A DNA stretch of 64,000 bases. It comes from Favolaschia claudopus. Its lineage: Eukaryota; Basidiomycota; Agaricomycetes; Agaricales; Mycenaceae. Where the stretch lies: assembly GCA_037176885.1 (NCBI GenBank), contig JAWWNJ010000005.1, positions 1,426,001 to 1,490,000 of the forward strand. Reading direction: 5' to 3'. The translations under genes were made by a program, and so were the position numbers. The notes beneath the pieces were generated by a model. It made no database searches and had not been told where the DNA came from. It saw only the letters and a program-made list of their open reading frames with translations. Below, one piece after another: positions 46,772-59,573 of the stretch (its first letter is position 1; each line of letters begins with the position of its first letter).

Positions 46772-49051
46772 ATGGCTGCTCTCTACCTTCATAACTCAAT
46801 ATGGGTCCCTGACGCTACCGAGTCCCCTCGGGGGGCCTCCCCCCATCCCCATGCCCGCACAACCTCAAATGCAACCATTCAGACTCTCCCCATATCAGAT
46901 TTATCCCACCCAACCCAGCCGCTCCTTCATTCTTCCACCTCTGAATCAGTCGCGTACATGGACCTGCTGTCGCGCCAGCCAAATCACCCGACTCACCCCC
47001 GCGGCTCGGCCATGGAGCTCAGTTTCGACGGCGATCCGACTACTGTGCGTGAGCGCAAGGGGTATTTTGAGAAGGTCGTCCGGAGGCGACTCAGGAGGCT
47101 AAAGGCAGGCATTGCTGTATTGGAAGTCATTATCGGTACGTTCCTCATTTTATTTTCTTCTTGACACTCATTAATCTGTACTCGGTAGCCGCTTGGTCAA
47201 TATACACCACAGTCCGATATTTTCTGGCCTTCGCAATCTACCCCTCGAACTCCAATGGCGAGATGGCTACATTAGCGCTCGCGACCCTCAGCCTCGTCTC
47301 CTTTGCCCTTCTCTTCGCAGCAGGCGTCCTCCAATATCTGCAAACGTATTTAATCGGCCACAATATCACCATCAAGGCCCTGCTCAATATCCGGACGACT
47401 CTGCGCTACAGCGCCGCCGTACTTGTCCTGGTCCCTGCTCTAGTCAATTTCATCCTCGTCTTCGTGTGGCGGACATCATCCGACTCGGCGCTGAACATGG
47501 GGAACCGATGTGATCTCGATATAGACGTCGTCTGGTCCATACGGTCCCACTCCACATGCACTCCCCCTGCGTGGGGTGCGTGGCTTGCATTGGCGATCGT
47601 GCGCCTACTGATCACTGCCGCAATCCTCGTAAGTACCTCTGACCTCCTTCGAAACATACCTCCTCATTCTAGGCCAGGTAACCTACCACCTCACGCTAAC
47701 CTCCTACCAACACACTCGCCGACCTTCGCTCCACCACCACGCCTCGACATTTTCCGAATCCACGTACTTCGGCTCCCCTCCCATGTCTGTCACACCCCTC
47801 CCGTCCGCCACCATCCACGACCACCACCACCAACAACAACCTTCCTCCTCCTCCACGCTCAACTCCTCCTCCTCCAACTCGTACACCCGACATCCAGAAC
47901 GTCGCTCATTACGGAGCTCACGTGCCTCCTCCCTCAACCGCCAGCACTCCAACTCCCCTCCGAATTCGAAGGGCGATGTCCGCCTGCCACGCTCGCGATC
48001 GAACGAATCCCCGCGATCCTCGAGCGAGGAGGAAGAGGAAGAATTTGATCCCTACGCAAATTTGACACCCGGCCCTGCGACGACGCAGCAGCCAATACAG
48101 CCCTCCGAGAGCGATAGGGAGCTCTACAGCTTCGTTGACCGATTCCGGTCGCTTGTTTCGCAGATCCATCGCGAATCGGAAGAAGCTGCCCAACTCACGC
48201 CCTCCTCATTCTCCGCTTCAATCCCGCAATCCTCCTATGCATACCCGACATTCCCGCCCTCCCCCGTGGTCGGGTACGACGAATTCGGCCGCCCTTACCC
48301 GCCCGACGACCACGTCCGGATCCTCAATTCCTACATCAGGAGGATGCCCACGATCGAATCCATCGGGTCGCGGGAGATGAGCACGGCAGGGACAGCGAGC
48401 GTCAGGGGCGATCGGACGAGTATGCATACGCTGTCGCGGCCGCCTACGAGGGCGATGACGGACCGGGATGGCGGACAGAGCGAGCCGCCGAGTAGGCAGG
48501 GGAGTCTGAGTTTGGCTGCAGTGGAGCTGGTTAACGCTATGGGCGGCGTAGGGGTGGAGGGGCTGCCGGAGGTGGGGATCGCCGGGGGAGGCGGAGCTGG
48601 GATGCGGAGGGGAAGTGTGGGGAGCAGCGTTGGGAGTATCAGCCATTCGCAATCTGGTACAGGTGGTGGGAGCGGGAGCGGGACAGGGACAGGGAGCGGG
48701 AGCACAGCAGGGACGAATGTGAGCGGGGCGTCGTATTTCACGGCGAATCCGTCACCGTTGCAGACGCCTATCGTGGAGTCGCCGTTGGAGGGGCCGCTTT
48801 CGCTTTCTCATTCCCTCACTTCGACGCCGCAGTTGCCTTCCTTGCAGCCAGGAACATCATCAGCATCTCCAGCAACGCCAACGACGCGCTCCCTGCCGCC
48901 TTTGCCAAGGGCGTTGATGCATACGCGGATTGCGGAGGAAGAGCTGTTGGAGGACTCTGCGCTACCTTCCCCTTCGCCGTCGTTACCCCCGCTGCCCCGG
49001 GCGTTGAGGCCGTTGCCGAGGCCGCCTTTTGGTCGTGCGGATTCGGTCTGA
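46772..49051 (+). CDS. four-transmembrane protein with long Ser/Pro-rich cytoplasmic tail
   Basis: Three exons: 46772-47135, 47189-47628 and 47678-49051, all in frame, 725 residues. Four membrane helices are clear: AGIAVLEVIIAAWSIYTTVRY, MATLALATLSLVSFALLFAAG, LRYSAAVLVLVPALVNFILVF and AWLALAIVRLLITAAILVTY. The loop between helices 3 and 4 has paired Cys (NRCDLDID...STCTPP), likely an extracellular disulfide. This layout resembles MARVEL-type proteins. The ~450-residue tail is low-complexity with an acidic EEEEEEFDPYANLTPGP stretch, a Gly-Ser repeat and a Pro-rich end (PPLPRAL twice). ATG 46958 is an alternative start. Function unknown; a plasma-membrane scaffold is plausible inference. Confidence 0.7.
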
Positions 49052-49680
49052 GATCTGATTGCTTGCTGCTTGCTTTGTATGATTCATTCAAACGGCGGGA
49101 CGGATGGATGGACTTTGCAGTACAACCTACACATTCCTTTCGGCGCACCAGATGCGTCACTGGACATTTGGATGGACATCTCGTCTGCTCACCCACCCGT
49201 TGACAGTACTTTATTTGTTTTCTTTTTTGCATATACGTATACGTAGCACAACACATAACCTTTGTATATTGTAGAGTATTCACGCACGGTAGTAAGTAAG
49301 TACGTACGTATGTAGGTGGTCGGTGCTTGCGAGGGCGGAAGTGGTCGCTGTACTGTACTTGAGTGCATGTAGTGTACATTGGTGTACTCGCACAATCTTT
49401 TGAGTGTAATTCGGTGCGGGGTTGGGTGACTGTGCGGATACGTGCGCTGAGCCACCAGACAAGACTCGTACATCCGGCGCGCCCGTCTTTGATTGCGCAA
49501 CGACGGAAATACATCGCTCACTTGGCAGAATGCCTGTGGAACCTTTGAGGCGCCGTTTCGATGGACAATGGTTCTAGATGGCTTACCCCAGGCACAAATA
49601 CCTCTCTCGACAGATTCATTTATCGCAAGGGAAAATGAATGCAAGACAGACAGCAAGCACGGTGCCACCATGGTGTTACT

Positions 49681-50076
49681 TCAAATCGGCTCATCATCAA
49701 CCAGCAGCGATGGCAGGAACGTCGATGCTTTGATTAGAGCCAGTCGCGGGGAAGATGTAGATGCGACGATTGACGCTAAAACGCGTGTCGCGTCGTCTCT
49801 ACCGCAATTCGAAAAACTCTAAGGCAAGATCTAAAGAAAATACGATACAAGTCTCACGCACCCATGATCTACGCGGATGAGAGCGCGTCCTGTCTCGGCC
49901 TTCTGCTCAATAGCGGTTGTATCTATCCAGAGAACGTCGAGGTGCATGCCTGAGGCGGTGAGGCCGAATGCTTGGGCAAGATTTTCTTGCAGGGCTTGGC
50001 GAAGGAGAAGGACGTCAGCGGGTGGTGAGGAACGAAGGAGGAGGTATTGAGAACGAGGGGAGATTTTAGAGGACAT
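49681..50076 (-). CDS. RNase P/MRP subunit of the Rpp14/Pop5 family
   Basis: Two exons, 50076-49862 and 49798-49681 (63-bp intron, GTGCGTGAG...GGTAG), giving 110 residues. Pattern: SQYLLLRSSPP at the N-terminus, ALQENLAQAFGL helix, MHLDVLWID strand, GRALIRVDHG strand, then DDATRVLASIV helix and ALIKASTFLPSLL. This order of strands and helices, with RYLLL near the start and GxALIRV before the last helix, is that of the Rpp14/Pop5 proteins of RNase P and RNase MRP, which process tRNA and rRNA precursors. Length fits. Whether it is the Pop5 or the Rpp14 orthologue I cannot say. Confidence 0.7.
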
Positions 50077-50530
50077 ATCCAGGGCTCGAAGAGGCGATAA
50101 CTTGCTGGGATGGTTTGGGATGAAAAGATTCTAACCCTAACCCTTGATGAAGCCTCGACAAAGTCACGGTCCGATTTCTGTTTGCTTCGAACGTCTTCCC
50201 TGAGCAGTGAGTTCCCTCGGGCATCCATGAGCATCGACCACCCTCGGCGTAGCGCAGCAGCCTGATAATTGGTTCTTGATTCAAGGGAATAGGTACTCCT
50301 GCCAGACTTCGCTCTTCAAGTTCTGTCAGTGACTCAGGCACTGGTTCGGCGTGAATTTCCATCGGACCGTTTGAGAGAACTCGGAGGTCAGCTCGATACG
50401 GTCGGCAAGCACAGAGGTCGACGGTTGAAGCAGCGGTGAGTACGTCGACTGCCGAACCGCTCAATGGAACAAAATGGGCTGCGACTCGACTTGAAAGCTG
50501 ACCACACTGCGCAAAGGTACTGTATTATAG
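50077..50530 (-). other. coding-like open frame without a clear start
   Basis: An open minus-strand frame runs from about 50520 to 50066 (contains CRPYRADLRVLSNGPMEIHA and IPLNQEPIIRLLRYAEGG) and ends inside the Rpp14-like start. It reads like a real protein but has no ATG before the internal Met of MEIHAEPVPES. It may be a gene fragment or an exon whose partner I cannot find. Confidence 0.25.
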
Positions 50531-50727
50531 TAATTTTTCGAGCCGCCTTCTTTACTTTTGACTAGATTTCAAATCGTTTTGATTCAAATGGTACCGAAGG
50601 CTCAGAAATGGCGGAACATTCGCAGTTCGGAAAGCTCATAGTAAATAATTCCAACAACCGGAGCCTCTTCGGCTTCGAATTGAAATTTGGTGATTTTCCG
50701 ACTCAAGTAACTTACTCCTTCAGTCTA

Positions 50728-52675
50728 ATGGCACACGGCGACTCGGCCTCGAACAGCTCTTTTTCGTGTTCGCTTCCCAACAATCCCATGTTGTCCAGAC
50801 GTACTCTCATCTTCACTGCGGTTTTCCTAGTCTGCCAGTACCTTCTCCTCACTCACTTTGCCCAACAATGCTATCAACCCCCCAGCACGGTCCCAGCGCT
50901 GATAGACAGCTCAATCTCGCCCTCGACGATACGCGATACAAATATCACTATTCCGCTCGATACAGTTCGCAAGACACGTCACATAGCTGTAGCAACTACC
51001 TACGGCGTCCATATGGACGTCTACATGAGCCTTGCGTGGACTTTCCAAAAGGTCTTGGATCAAAGTCCATCGAGCAGAGGCTCGGTTGAAGTCTATGCAC
51101 CTTTCCCTTTCATCTTCGATTTCCATACCGTCGTGGAGAAACTGGCATTGTACCGAGGGGAGGTCAAGAAGCCCGACGCGCTCATTGAAGCTGTAAATGC
51201 AGGGGAAATCGATGTGGTCGTTCTCGGGACATGCGAAATTGAGTGAGTGTGCTTACCTCCTTGCAATGGAAATATGTGTTCAACATATACTTCCAATGAA
51301 GTTTGCGCAGCTCATGGGGAGAAGATCTGTTATCCGCATGGGATGCAAGGGATGCCGCGCATAAATTTACGCTGGTTTGCATTGTGCACAATGGGCCCGT
51401 ACGAGACTCAAGGCACTTGCAACCTCGGATGATCTAATTCTGTATTTCAGGAAGCTGCTCCAAAGAAAACTATAGAAGCCTTTGCACAAAGGCGTGCCAT
51501 CCGGATTATGGCTATATCAGACCAGTATGTTTGACTTCCCTTCTCACAAGCCACATAAACATTGACGCTCCGACCAGCGTAGCAGCCTCACAGAAACTAG
51601 CCTTTCTTGCTCGAGCCGATAGCAGAGATACCACAATGCGTTCAGCGGGCTACGAGTACATCCCCGTAGACGTTCACATACCCGTTCTTAACGTTGTCTT
51701 GGACACGCTTCGGGCTTCAGAATCACCGCGAAAAATGCTTTCAAATGCGGTCATTCAAGGAAATTTTGCACATGAACGACGGGACTATCGGAACTTCTTT
51801 GCGGATTTAATGAAATCTCTGGCAGGTCGGACCACAGATTAAGATTTGATTCTCCCATGTGCTGATATTCAAAGTAGAGGATCCTCAGGTTTGGGGATAC
51901 CTGCCCCTCGACCGAACTGCAAATTCAACCTACTTGGCGGACCCGGACCTTTCGGAACCGCCGTTCCAACTGTTCCTCGTCGGAGTACGTCCTTTCCTTT
52001 CCCATCCTTTCCGGATGCCATGCCTTATTTCTTATCCACATCCAGTCAGGGACCCCGATAGAGGTTCCGCACGAACTCCAAAATATTGTTCACACCCGTA
52101 GTCGATTGAAATACACCGGTATGTATTTTTCCGGCGTTCTCTAAGCTGACGACGATATCGATCTTAACTGAACTAGAATTTTACGCGCTCATGAACGACA
52201 TGGACATTGTCATCCCTGCAATTCCGGCAACAAATATAGCGTACTACGACGTCAAAGCAAGCTCGACATTCGCAATAGCGTTAGAGTGTCATGTACGCTC
52301 AATATGGGATTGTTATTCTTTATTTTCAATATCCTCATGTTGAGCTCTCAGGTTCCCATCCTCGTAACCAGGCGCATCCGAAACTCATACACCCACATCG
52401 ACGACGATCGCGTCGCCGTTACTCGCCCTGCAGCGATGACGGAAGTAGATGCATTACGGGCGTTACGCACAGGGAAAGCATCTCTTTCCGTCACGGGAGA
52501 CGCAATTAGTGAGAACTTGAAGGACATGGCGCGAGAAGTGGAGAACATGATCCGCCGAGGCTGGGTACGATCTGCAGAAGATTTTCAGGCTGTGAAGGCC
52601 GAAATCTGGAGGAAGAATGAACATGCTGTGGAGAGGATATTGAATGAAGTGTTGGTAATCGGGGGTAAGAGGTAA
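50728..52675 (+). CDS. type II membrane protein, glycosyltransferase-like
   Basis: At least seven exons joined by short introns (for example GTGAGT at 51243, GTATGT at 51524 and GTACGT at about 51990). Begins MAHGDSASNSS, followed by one membrane helix (TLIFTAVFLVCQYLLLTHFA), a signal anchor. The luminal part starts with HIAVATTYGVHMDVYMSLAWTFQKVL, then VEVYAPFPFIFDF, LVCIVHNGP, a GYEYIPVDVHIPV segment, QLFLVGSGTPIEVPHEL, FYALMNDMDIVIPAIP and VPILVTRRIRNSYTHID. The repeated beta-alpha units and the late 'VPxL' strand after a DIVIPA strand resemble GT-B glycosyltransferases of fungi. Donor and acceptor are unknown. The GT assignment is moderate; the membrane topology is clear. Confidence 0.6.
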
Positions 52676-52909
52676 TGGAACTATATAGCGGGAAACAATC
52701 AGACTTTTCCACTGAACATCGAGTCCACTTTCAAGGCTCGAGACTGAGAGGTAACGTCTCGGGCATCTCGGACATGTTGAATTTTGGCCCGTCGTCCGTT
52801 TTATTTGGGGTGTATTGTATTGTGCAGAAAAATATTTCTAAGGATGACAAGTACTAGTTTATTTCACTCACACAGGGATCTACTCGACTTCTGGTTGGAT
52901 GAGACTAAA

Positions 52910-54231
52910 TCACAAAAACCGCTTCTTAACCTCCTTCTCAATGAACTCATCGATTGTAGCAAATTTGGCGCCGAGCGCAACCAAATCGGGATTCGGTACT
53001 GGCGTGGATGTGTAGAAGCCGTTGTACTCAGCCTGCGCCGCGAACTGTATTTGCAAAAAAGAATCGATCAGTTGAAGAATGGCATTCGAAACTTTAGTCA
53101 CGATACCATCTCATCGTACGGCACGTTTCCTGTGGTAGGAATAGTGTTGAACGACACATCTTGACCCAAGGCTGTACGACGCGAGTCTTAACGGCCAATT
53201 TATCAAACCAAGGCGATATGACTTGCCTTTACCGACGAGAGCCACATAGTCTCCATACGGCATATTTCCAGTAACCACCGGAAACACCTTCCCAGAAATA
53301 TTTTTCGACAGATCGTTGTAGTGTTTGAACAGTGCTAGTGCCGCCTCACCAACGTCGTGGCCAACCCAGGTGAATGATTGCCGGGCTTCGGGAGTGTATT
53401 TCGGGATGCTGAAGGCGAACTGTCCGGACTCGGTCTTCTTCAAGCCTCCTTGTCTGCTCGAGTTTGATTGAGATGGATGATTGGAGGGAGAGGGAAAACA
53501 TACGTGTATATGTTTTCCATGAACGAACCGAGATGAAGGGACGCGTTCTTGACACCTGATGCTTTCAGATAATCTTCGATTTCCTCTTTATCTGTTATTC
53601 GAGTGAGCGTTTACATCCAAAAGTCTGAATGTCGAGTACACACCGTCGTATAGGGAGCAGTTCTTGTATTTTCCTCCAGTTAACTTGGTTAATCCGGGAA
53701 CAGAACTTCACGATAGTATGCCCGGCATCAACAAACATTGAGGCAGAAAGCAAAGAACAAACTGACCTGAACACAATGAACTTGATACCCACTTCCTTCG
53801 CAACATCAATGATGGTCTTCCCAACTGTGACCTCGCTCGGTTTCTCGGCGGAGTAGGGCGGGAAGCTGGTAAGGGTCACCTTGACGCGTTTCAGCTTGGG
53901 TAACATATTGTATACGTGAGACAACGAACCGCGAAAAGACCCTCGCTACCACGCAACGCGTTGACGAGGGACGCTTTATCCTTCGTGTCTCCTTCAACGA
54001 CTTCAGCTCCGAGTTTCTTCAATTCGGCTGCCGCGGCGGACGAGGGATCGCGAGTTATTGCGCGAGGCGTAAAGGTGCCGTCTTTCAAAAGTCTTCGTAC
54101 AACGGATTCTCCTGTGCAAGTTCAAATGGAGTCCAATTGAACGACCAGCAACATGAACTTTGAAGTTTGAACCGCAAAAACTGACCTTGATTTCCAGTGG
54201 CGCCAAGAACGGAAACGACTCGGGAAGCCAT
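52910..54231 (-). CDS. NmrA-like family protein
   Basis: Several exons on the minus strand. The N-terminus MASRVVSVLGATGNQGESVV is the NmrA Rossmann turn (GxxGxxG). It continues with FTPRAITRDPSSAAAAELKKLGAEVVEGDTKDKASLVNALRGSEGLFAV, a textbook NmrA second strand and helix. Later parts include EVGIKFIVFRS, KASGVKNASLHLGSFMENIY-like residues, YTPEARQSFTWVGHDVGEAALALF and a C-terminal NPDLVALGAKFATIDEFIEKEVKK. NmrA proteins sense NAD(P) redox state and regulate nitrogen or stress genes, or act as reductases. The start at 54231 is supported by the TATATAAA 65 bp upstream. The gene looks intact; I did not check every intron. Confidence 0.85.
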
Positions 54232-54295
54232 GTTGTGCGTCCCAAAAGTTCAAAAAGGTGATGTGTGTGATCTGAAAACGACCGAAAGCTTGAGG

Positions 54296-54303
54296 TTTAT
54301 ATA
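54296..54303 (-). promoter_or_regulatory. TATA box of the NmrA-like gene
   Basis: TATATAAA on the minus strand, about 65 bp upstream of the ATG at 54231. Confidence 0.6.
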
Positions 54304-54888
54304 GGGGCAGAACGTTTCCTAAAATAGACGCTGGATTAGCCGGAGCGTGACCAAGTGCCGCTTACTCACCACGACTTTGACGTCCGAAAGTTCCGTGGCG
54401 GTTGAATCAAGATAACGCCAAACTTCTAACAAGCAACGTCTGCGGCGGAAGGAAATTCTGTCTGCTTTACCAATGTTTCGGAAGCTCTTCCGTCCCATCT
54501 CGCATCGTCATCGCGCTACTAGAGTCATTGCCAAGGACGATTCAATGATGCACGAACAAGATTTTTTCTTTCAATTTCTTTCTTGGCCGAGCATCTCACT
54601 GCTCGACGTTCGCAAAGGAGCAGAAGTATCGATGATTGAAGTGTGTAGGAAAGAAGGGAGGAGACCTTAATGCAAAAATTTCGTCTTGACCAAAAGTTCA
54701 GAAGTTAGAACGCTTCGCAATAAGTTCTCAACATGCACTGGCAGACCCTGATGACTATCATGATTCAAAGCGTTGTCTGGCGAATGGGAGCGAATGGTAG
54801 ATACCAGAGTGAATCATCATTTACAAGGCTAATTAGAATAAATGTATGTAAAGCAAAACTTCAGACTCAGCTGTCTGTGTGAATCGAG
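54304..54888. other. intergenic region
   Basis: Between the NmrA promoter and the end of the BTB gene; no gene recognised. Confidence 0.4.
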
Positions 54889-56003
54889 CTATAACAAAAA
54901 GAACGACGAGATCGAACAACGCAAACGACCAAGTCTCCAGCGAATCGTACTCAGATGCGCATGAACGCAATCCGAGCACAGACTATTGACAAACTGGTCA
55001 TCTCGAAGCATCTGCTCAAGCTCTCGCACGAGCCAAGTGCTCCAAACCGATTTCGGATCCGGCGCCAGTCTCGTCCGCCAGTACTCCAAACGTCGCGGAG
55101 CGCATTGGCCGCAAAAGGCGTTATTGTAGCAGCCAGCTTCGGTGAGCGGATCAACGATGATGCGAACGAGGGCGTCTTGAAGGGCTTCGCGTCCCGCGAT
55201 AAGACGCCGGAGATCGTTGGGGGATAGTATAATGTGGGAACGCCCTCCGTCAGCACTGGAACGGAATTTCTGGACAGAGAGGGCGTAGAAGCAGGAGGGT
55301 AGAATTTCGGGGACATTGCATTCTTGAGCAAGATTGATAGCTTCTGTGAACAAAGAAATCGGAGTAAAAGGGCCGCGCCACTTGAGTTCTCGCAACGAAA
55401 ACAAGACAAGTAAGAACAAGCCGTACCTGCGGCGTGTGGTAACGCGTTCAGACTCAGGTTCGCAACGTCTTCAGGCCATCTAGATAGAAGTTCATTCACC
55501 GCCCATTGTCGTAACCCGCCAATGTCATATTTCGTGGCTATCCGAAGTGCGCCGGAGAGGAGGTCGAATGTCACGATGTTTTGCTGGAAATAACTGAAAA
55601 AGAAATGAAGTATGTGAACTTTGAGATCAAGCAATAGAATGCACTTATGGTCATATATCCACCCCAAAGAGACTTCCCAATCCGCCAGCGTGTCGCCAAC
55701 CAATTCCACACTCGGGCACCCGTCAATCTGGTCGGTCTCCGGTGGTTGAGGAATATGCAGCATGTCGGAGAAGACCGTCGAGCAGCAAAGACGTCTTCTG
55801 TGAACCTTGAGAAGTCGCTTCTCGATTGCCAGGACTATGTCGCCGTCCGGAAACCACAATTTTTTCACCATGGTGCGGCGGGAGGTAGCATTGCAAGAGC
55901 CTGACAAGCGGCGTCGTTTGACTAGCGGCATTTCGTCGTTTGAGTTTTCTGAGTCAGACGCGACGATGTCCATGCTATTCAAGATGAGGGTGGCGCAGGA
56001 CAT
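54889..56003 (-). CDS. BTB/POZ domain protein
   Basis: Three exons from ATG 56003. Introns are at about 55596-55646 (51 bp, phase kept) and between PHAAG and EAINLAQEC (about 55347-55427). A basic leader (PLVKRRRLSG) precedes the BTB fold: LWFPDGDIVLAIEKRLLKVHRRRLCCSTVFSDML, then VELVGDTLADWEVSLGWIYD. The post-BTB helices follow (LLSGALRIATKYDIGGLRQWAVNELLSRWP, AINLAQECNVPEILPSCFYAL). The last third carries CGQCAPRRLEYWRTRL and CSDCVHAHL pairs. This plan matches the large expanded BTB family of Agaricomycetes, thought to include Cullin-3 adaptors and regulators. Partner unknown. Confidence 0.82.
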
Positions 56004-56395
56004 GGGAGAAGTAAAACAATGAGCGACGCGTCACGGTCACGTCACATGTGTGTGAGGTGTTACTGACGCGGTACACGTGATATTTCTCCATTAGCGAGGG
56101 TCAAAGAACCACAACCGTTACTTGGTCTTGAACAAGTTTGCGACCAGTACTTACACAAAAATTTTCAGAGATACACGCGCTTTCCGGAATATTGAAGAGA
56201 TCGCCGCAATTACTCATGGGCACGAAGCTCGTTGAAAATTAATATTGACATTATGTAACTACGACCGTACCCCGATGTCAGTTCGAACTTGAAAGCGTGG
56301 TGCAAGGCATTGCAGAGTGTAAGTAATATGGTCCGTGATTGTCCGTGTTCGTTCAATCGTCAGTGCATTCTTGGCAATCAACTTTACCAGTCAAC

Positions 56396-57736
56396 TCAAA
56401 CGCCCCCACGGAACCACTTCTGGTTGGCGCTGCCGTTGTCGGCGACGCAGTCCCACAATTGGATCTTAAGAGAAACACAGAATTGTCAATCGACGCAGAA
56501 TAATCAGGAAGAGAGACGAAACGCACGGGGTTTCCGTTGGCCGTTTTACCGTCCGTCAAGTCGAGGCACTTGCCCTTTCCGGCCCACTCGATCTGGTCGA
56601 AGCCACTGTGGATCGTCCACATCTGGTTCGTGTTGCCTTCTGCGCAGTCCCAGATCTAGACAGCACAAACGTTCAGAAGGGGATGACGTATGAGAACTCG
56701 AAGCCTCGCACCTGAAGCTTCACACCGTTGGCCGTGGAACCGTTGGGGACATCGAGACACTTGTTGCCGAAAGTGGTCATTTTGCCGGTGAGCGGGGCGA
56801 CGGGGATGCTCCAGGTGATGTTGCCGTCAGGGAAAGTGGTGTGGAAGTCGGCGTTGAGGCAGTTTACGAGGGCAACTTGGGCGCCATTGGTGTTGGAAGC
56901 CGCAGCGATACAGTAGGGGCCGTTTGCCGCAGACGCTATATTGCTTTAGAGATTGCCAGTCCAAAGTTTACTGATAGGGACACTCACAAGAACCGCCAGT
57001 GAGGTGAACGACACTAGATAGATGGATGAGGACAAGAGGTTGAGGACTAAAATCCAAGACTCACTCAACCGTATCGGGGTTCGGGGCTCCTCCCCACTTC
57101 TGATTGGCGTTGTTGTTGGCGCAGGTCCAGATCTAAAACCACAAGCGTTACAACGGGGATGACTCCTGCAATCGATATTCGCGCCTACCTGCAAGACATT
57201 GCCGTCCTTGATCGATCCGTCTGTCAAATCGATGCAGAAGTTGGTGTCGGCAATTTTGAAGGTGAAGTCATTGACAGAAATCCATTTCTGGGTCGCGACA
57301 TTGTCCGCGCAGTTGGAAATCTGAAGCTTGGCACCGTCTTTTGCGACCCCACCCTTGACGTCGATACACTTGGAAAAAAGGGAAATTAAGTCTTGGACAA
57401 AGCTCTTGAATATATAATACCTTGTCCCCGAAAGCCTTGATTTGCTGTGGGCCAGCAGGTTGTCTGGTGAAGAACGAGACTTCCCAGTCTTGTAGGGCGA
57501 GATCAGACTCAGTGTTGCAGTTGTGAATTATGAGAGGAGAGCCGGCCGTGTTCTGGGCGACGGCGATGCAGCCTTGAATGCCTGCGTTGTTGACTGCCAA
57601 ATTCATCAAGTTCGGACCAGAGAGAAACCATGCTGAAGGCAGACATACACGCGTCATTCAAGCTCTGAATTTGAACTCTTGCGGTAGCGGAAACAGCGAA
57701 ACCAACAAGAGCGACGAATGAGGAGGACAACTTCAT
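56396..57736 (-). CDS. secreted double beta-trefoil (ricin-B-type) lectin
   Basis: About seven to nine short exons. A signal peptide (MKLSSSFVALVGFAVSATA) is followed by two beta-trefoil carbohydrate-binding domains. Domain 1 shows the repeats QDWEV, CIDVKGG...QKWIS and CIDLTDG...IWTC...NQKWGG. Domain 2 shows GPYCIAAASN, KCLDVPNGSTANG, IWDCAEGNTNQMW, KCLDLTDGKTANG and NQKWFRGGV. QxW motifs and the preceding CLD loops are intact in most repeats, so sugar binding is likely. There is no enzymatic domain: it is only a lectin. A VVHLTGGSS linker joins the domains. The stop codon is at 56398-56396. Such proteins in basidiomycetes are secreted or stored and bind galactosides; roles in defence or cell-wall interaction are inference. 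Confidence 0.88.
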
Positions 57737-59306
57737 GGTGGGGAGAAAGAAAATGAATGCTCAGATCTTCACCAGAGCGTCTTTTATTCAGGTCCGTAGC
57801 CCTCCGTAGCCAAGACTAGAGACGAATTCAATACAACGTCACTAAGGATCTGCTCACGCATGGTAGTTGCCGCCGGCGACCCTCTGTCTCTGGGGGCGTG
57901 AAACAGCGGCTGAAGATCGCCGCACAACCAAAGCTGAGCCATGAATCGGTCTGAAACCACAAGTTGAGCCAGGAACTGTAGGGAACTGTTCACAGGTTCT
58001 GCGCAAAGTTCGCGCCTTTTTTCAGAGCGAAATCTGGCGAGGGCAAGAAAAGGCAAATGCCCGCCGCCCGACTCCGCCCGAGTACATCCGGGTCCAATTC
58101 GAAAGACAGTGCTGATGAAGGTTGATGATCGGCAAAGAATCCTTCCTTCCGGTCCGGACCTTCCACCCCACCAGCTCCCACCTGGCCACGACAGGCCACG
58201 ACCAGCCACGATCAGGCCTTTTACTGCGATGACAACATACGTACCTTCAATTCAGAATACAAGCTTGGATCCAACTTGGATCAAATCATTTGTTTTGCTT
58301 CAAAACTCAAGTTTCGCGTCGTGAAATATCTCCTTCGCACATCCCTCAATTTTGGCATTTTGCGCTCTGCTGGGTATGACAAGTAGCCAAGGGAACACTG
58401 CATCTTCTCCTGCGTCGGAACTCGTTCCGCGAAGTCACCCTCGATGACCATGCTGCCAGGGAGCGGCTTCCACCGACCGGTATCTTGTCGTTCGCTGAGT
58501 CCTGGAATCTTTCGCCGTTACTTGCAAACGGAACACATTCCATGATCATCGAAGCAGGTACAACTGGAACCGATCTCCTCTAGCCCGCCCGTAGTCCGCC
58601 CGAGACCCAGACAGCAGATCTACGAACCTCTGAATTCCAATTTCCTGTTGGCAGTGTAGTACATCGGTCTATGCTCACCGCTTTCCCGAACTGCGGCCTC
58701 GCGTCGTGCACAACCAGCTGTCCGCAGTGCTTCCTTCCTCGACTGTGACACACACGCCTACCTGCCTCATCTCTGAGATCCGGGTCCAGGAAGCCGGCGT
58801 CATAGACCCCACCTACTCACCCACCTCCCACTTCCACGGGCAATCGACGCCAACTTGAAGTCGCCGCCAACCAATGCCATATTCCGCGCTGCGGAAGCAA
58901 GGTTTCGATGATATGTACAGATTCTCAGGCGGCGGAACGGGGACACTGCGTTATCCCTTTGCCATCTCGTCTTGTCCGGCTCTTTCTTTCTCCCTTCCTG
59001 CCTTCCCTACTGTACGTGGGATCGGCCACAACTCCCCGGCTTCCAACCCCAGGCACCAGACGAGAACGATCTCAGTCCACTGACATATTGCTCTATCGCC
59101 ATCTCGCATTGACCACTGTTGGCAAAATACATTCTGTCCTCTTTCGAATCATTCGGACCTAGCAATTTTGACCTATTGCGTCGCAGAAGACGAATGAACG
59201 ATTCACCGCCTGTCGCTAGCCTGCCAGTCATCTGCAGCTAGCATATCTTCTCCGTCGTCCATCCCATTTCGTCGTGGACCTCTCGATCTCGAACTCAATC
59301 TCAAAG
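57737..59306. other. intergenic region
   Basis: Contains the lectin promoter (AATAAAAG about 45 bp upstream of its ATG). Overlapping short frames only. No gene recognised. Confidence 0.4.
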
Positions 59307-59573
59307 ATGCTCTCGTTACTTATCCTTCTGCTCGCTCTTTCGCCCTCCCTTGTCTTGGAGACGACCCCTGTTCAACATTTGGCAAACATTTCGCTTGCTT
59401 GCATCTCTACCCTGGGCTCATTCCCGCACCTGGGGCAACTCCGAACGAGCGCCAAGACAAGTATGCACACGGACTACAACTCAAGTACTTATGTTCAATC
59501 CTTTTCAAGTTTTAGCGTGGTGCCAGTGGTCAGTCTTCACGTTATACGCTGGTGCACACTGAGACGACGTTGA
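59307..59573 (+). CDS. possible small secreted peptide
   Basis: 88-codon frame starting MLSLLILLLALSPSLVLETT, a good signal peptide. The remainder has no family resemblance and only two Cys. It may be a chance frame; the next exon, if any, is not visible. Confidence 0.25.
   Translation: MLSLLILLLALSPSLVLETTPVQHLANISLACISTLGSFPHLGQLRTSAKTSMHTDYNSSTYVQSFSSFSVVPVVSLHVIRWCTLRRR

Noticed and set aside
56396..57736. Ricin-type toxin
   Set aside because: Only beta-trefoil lectin repeats are present; there is no catalytic chain.
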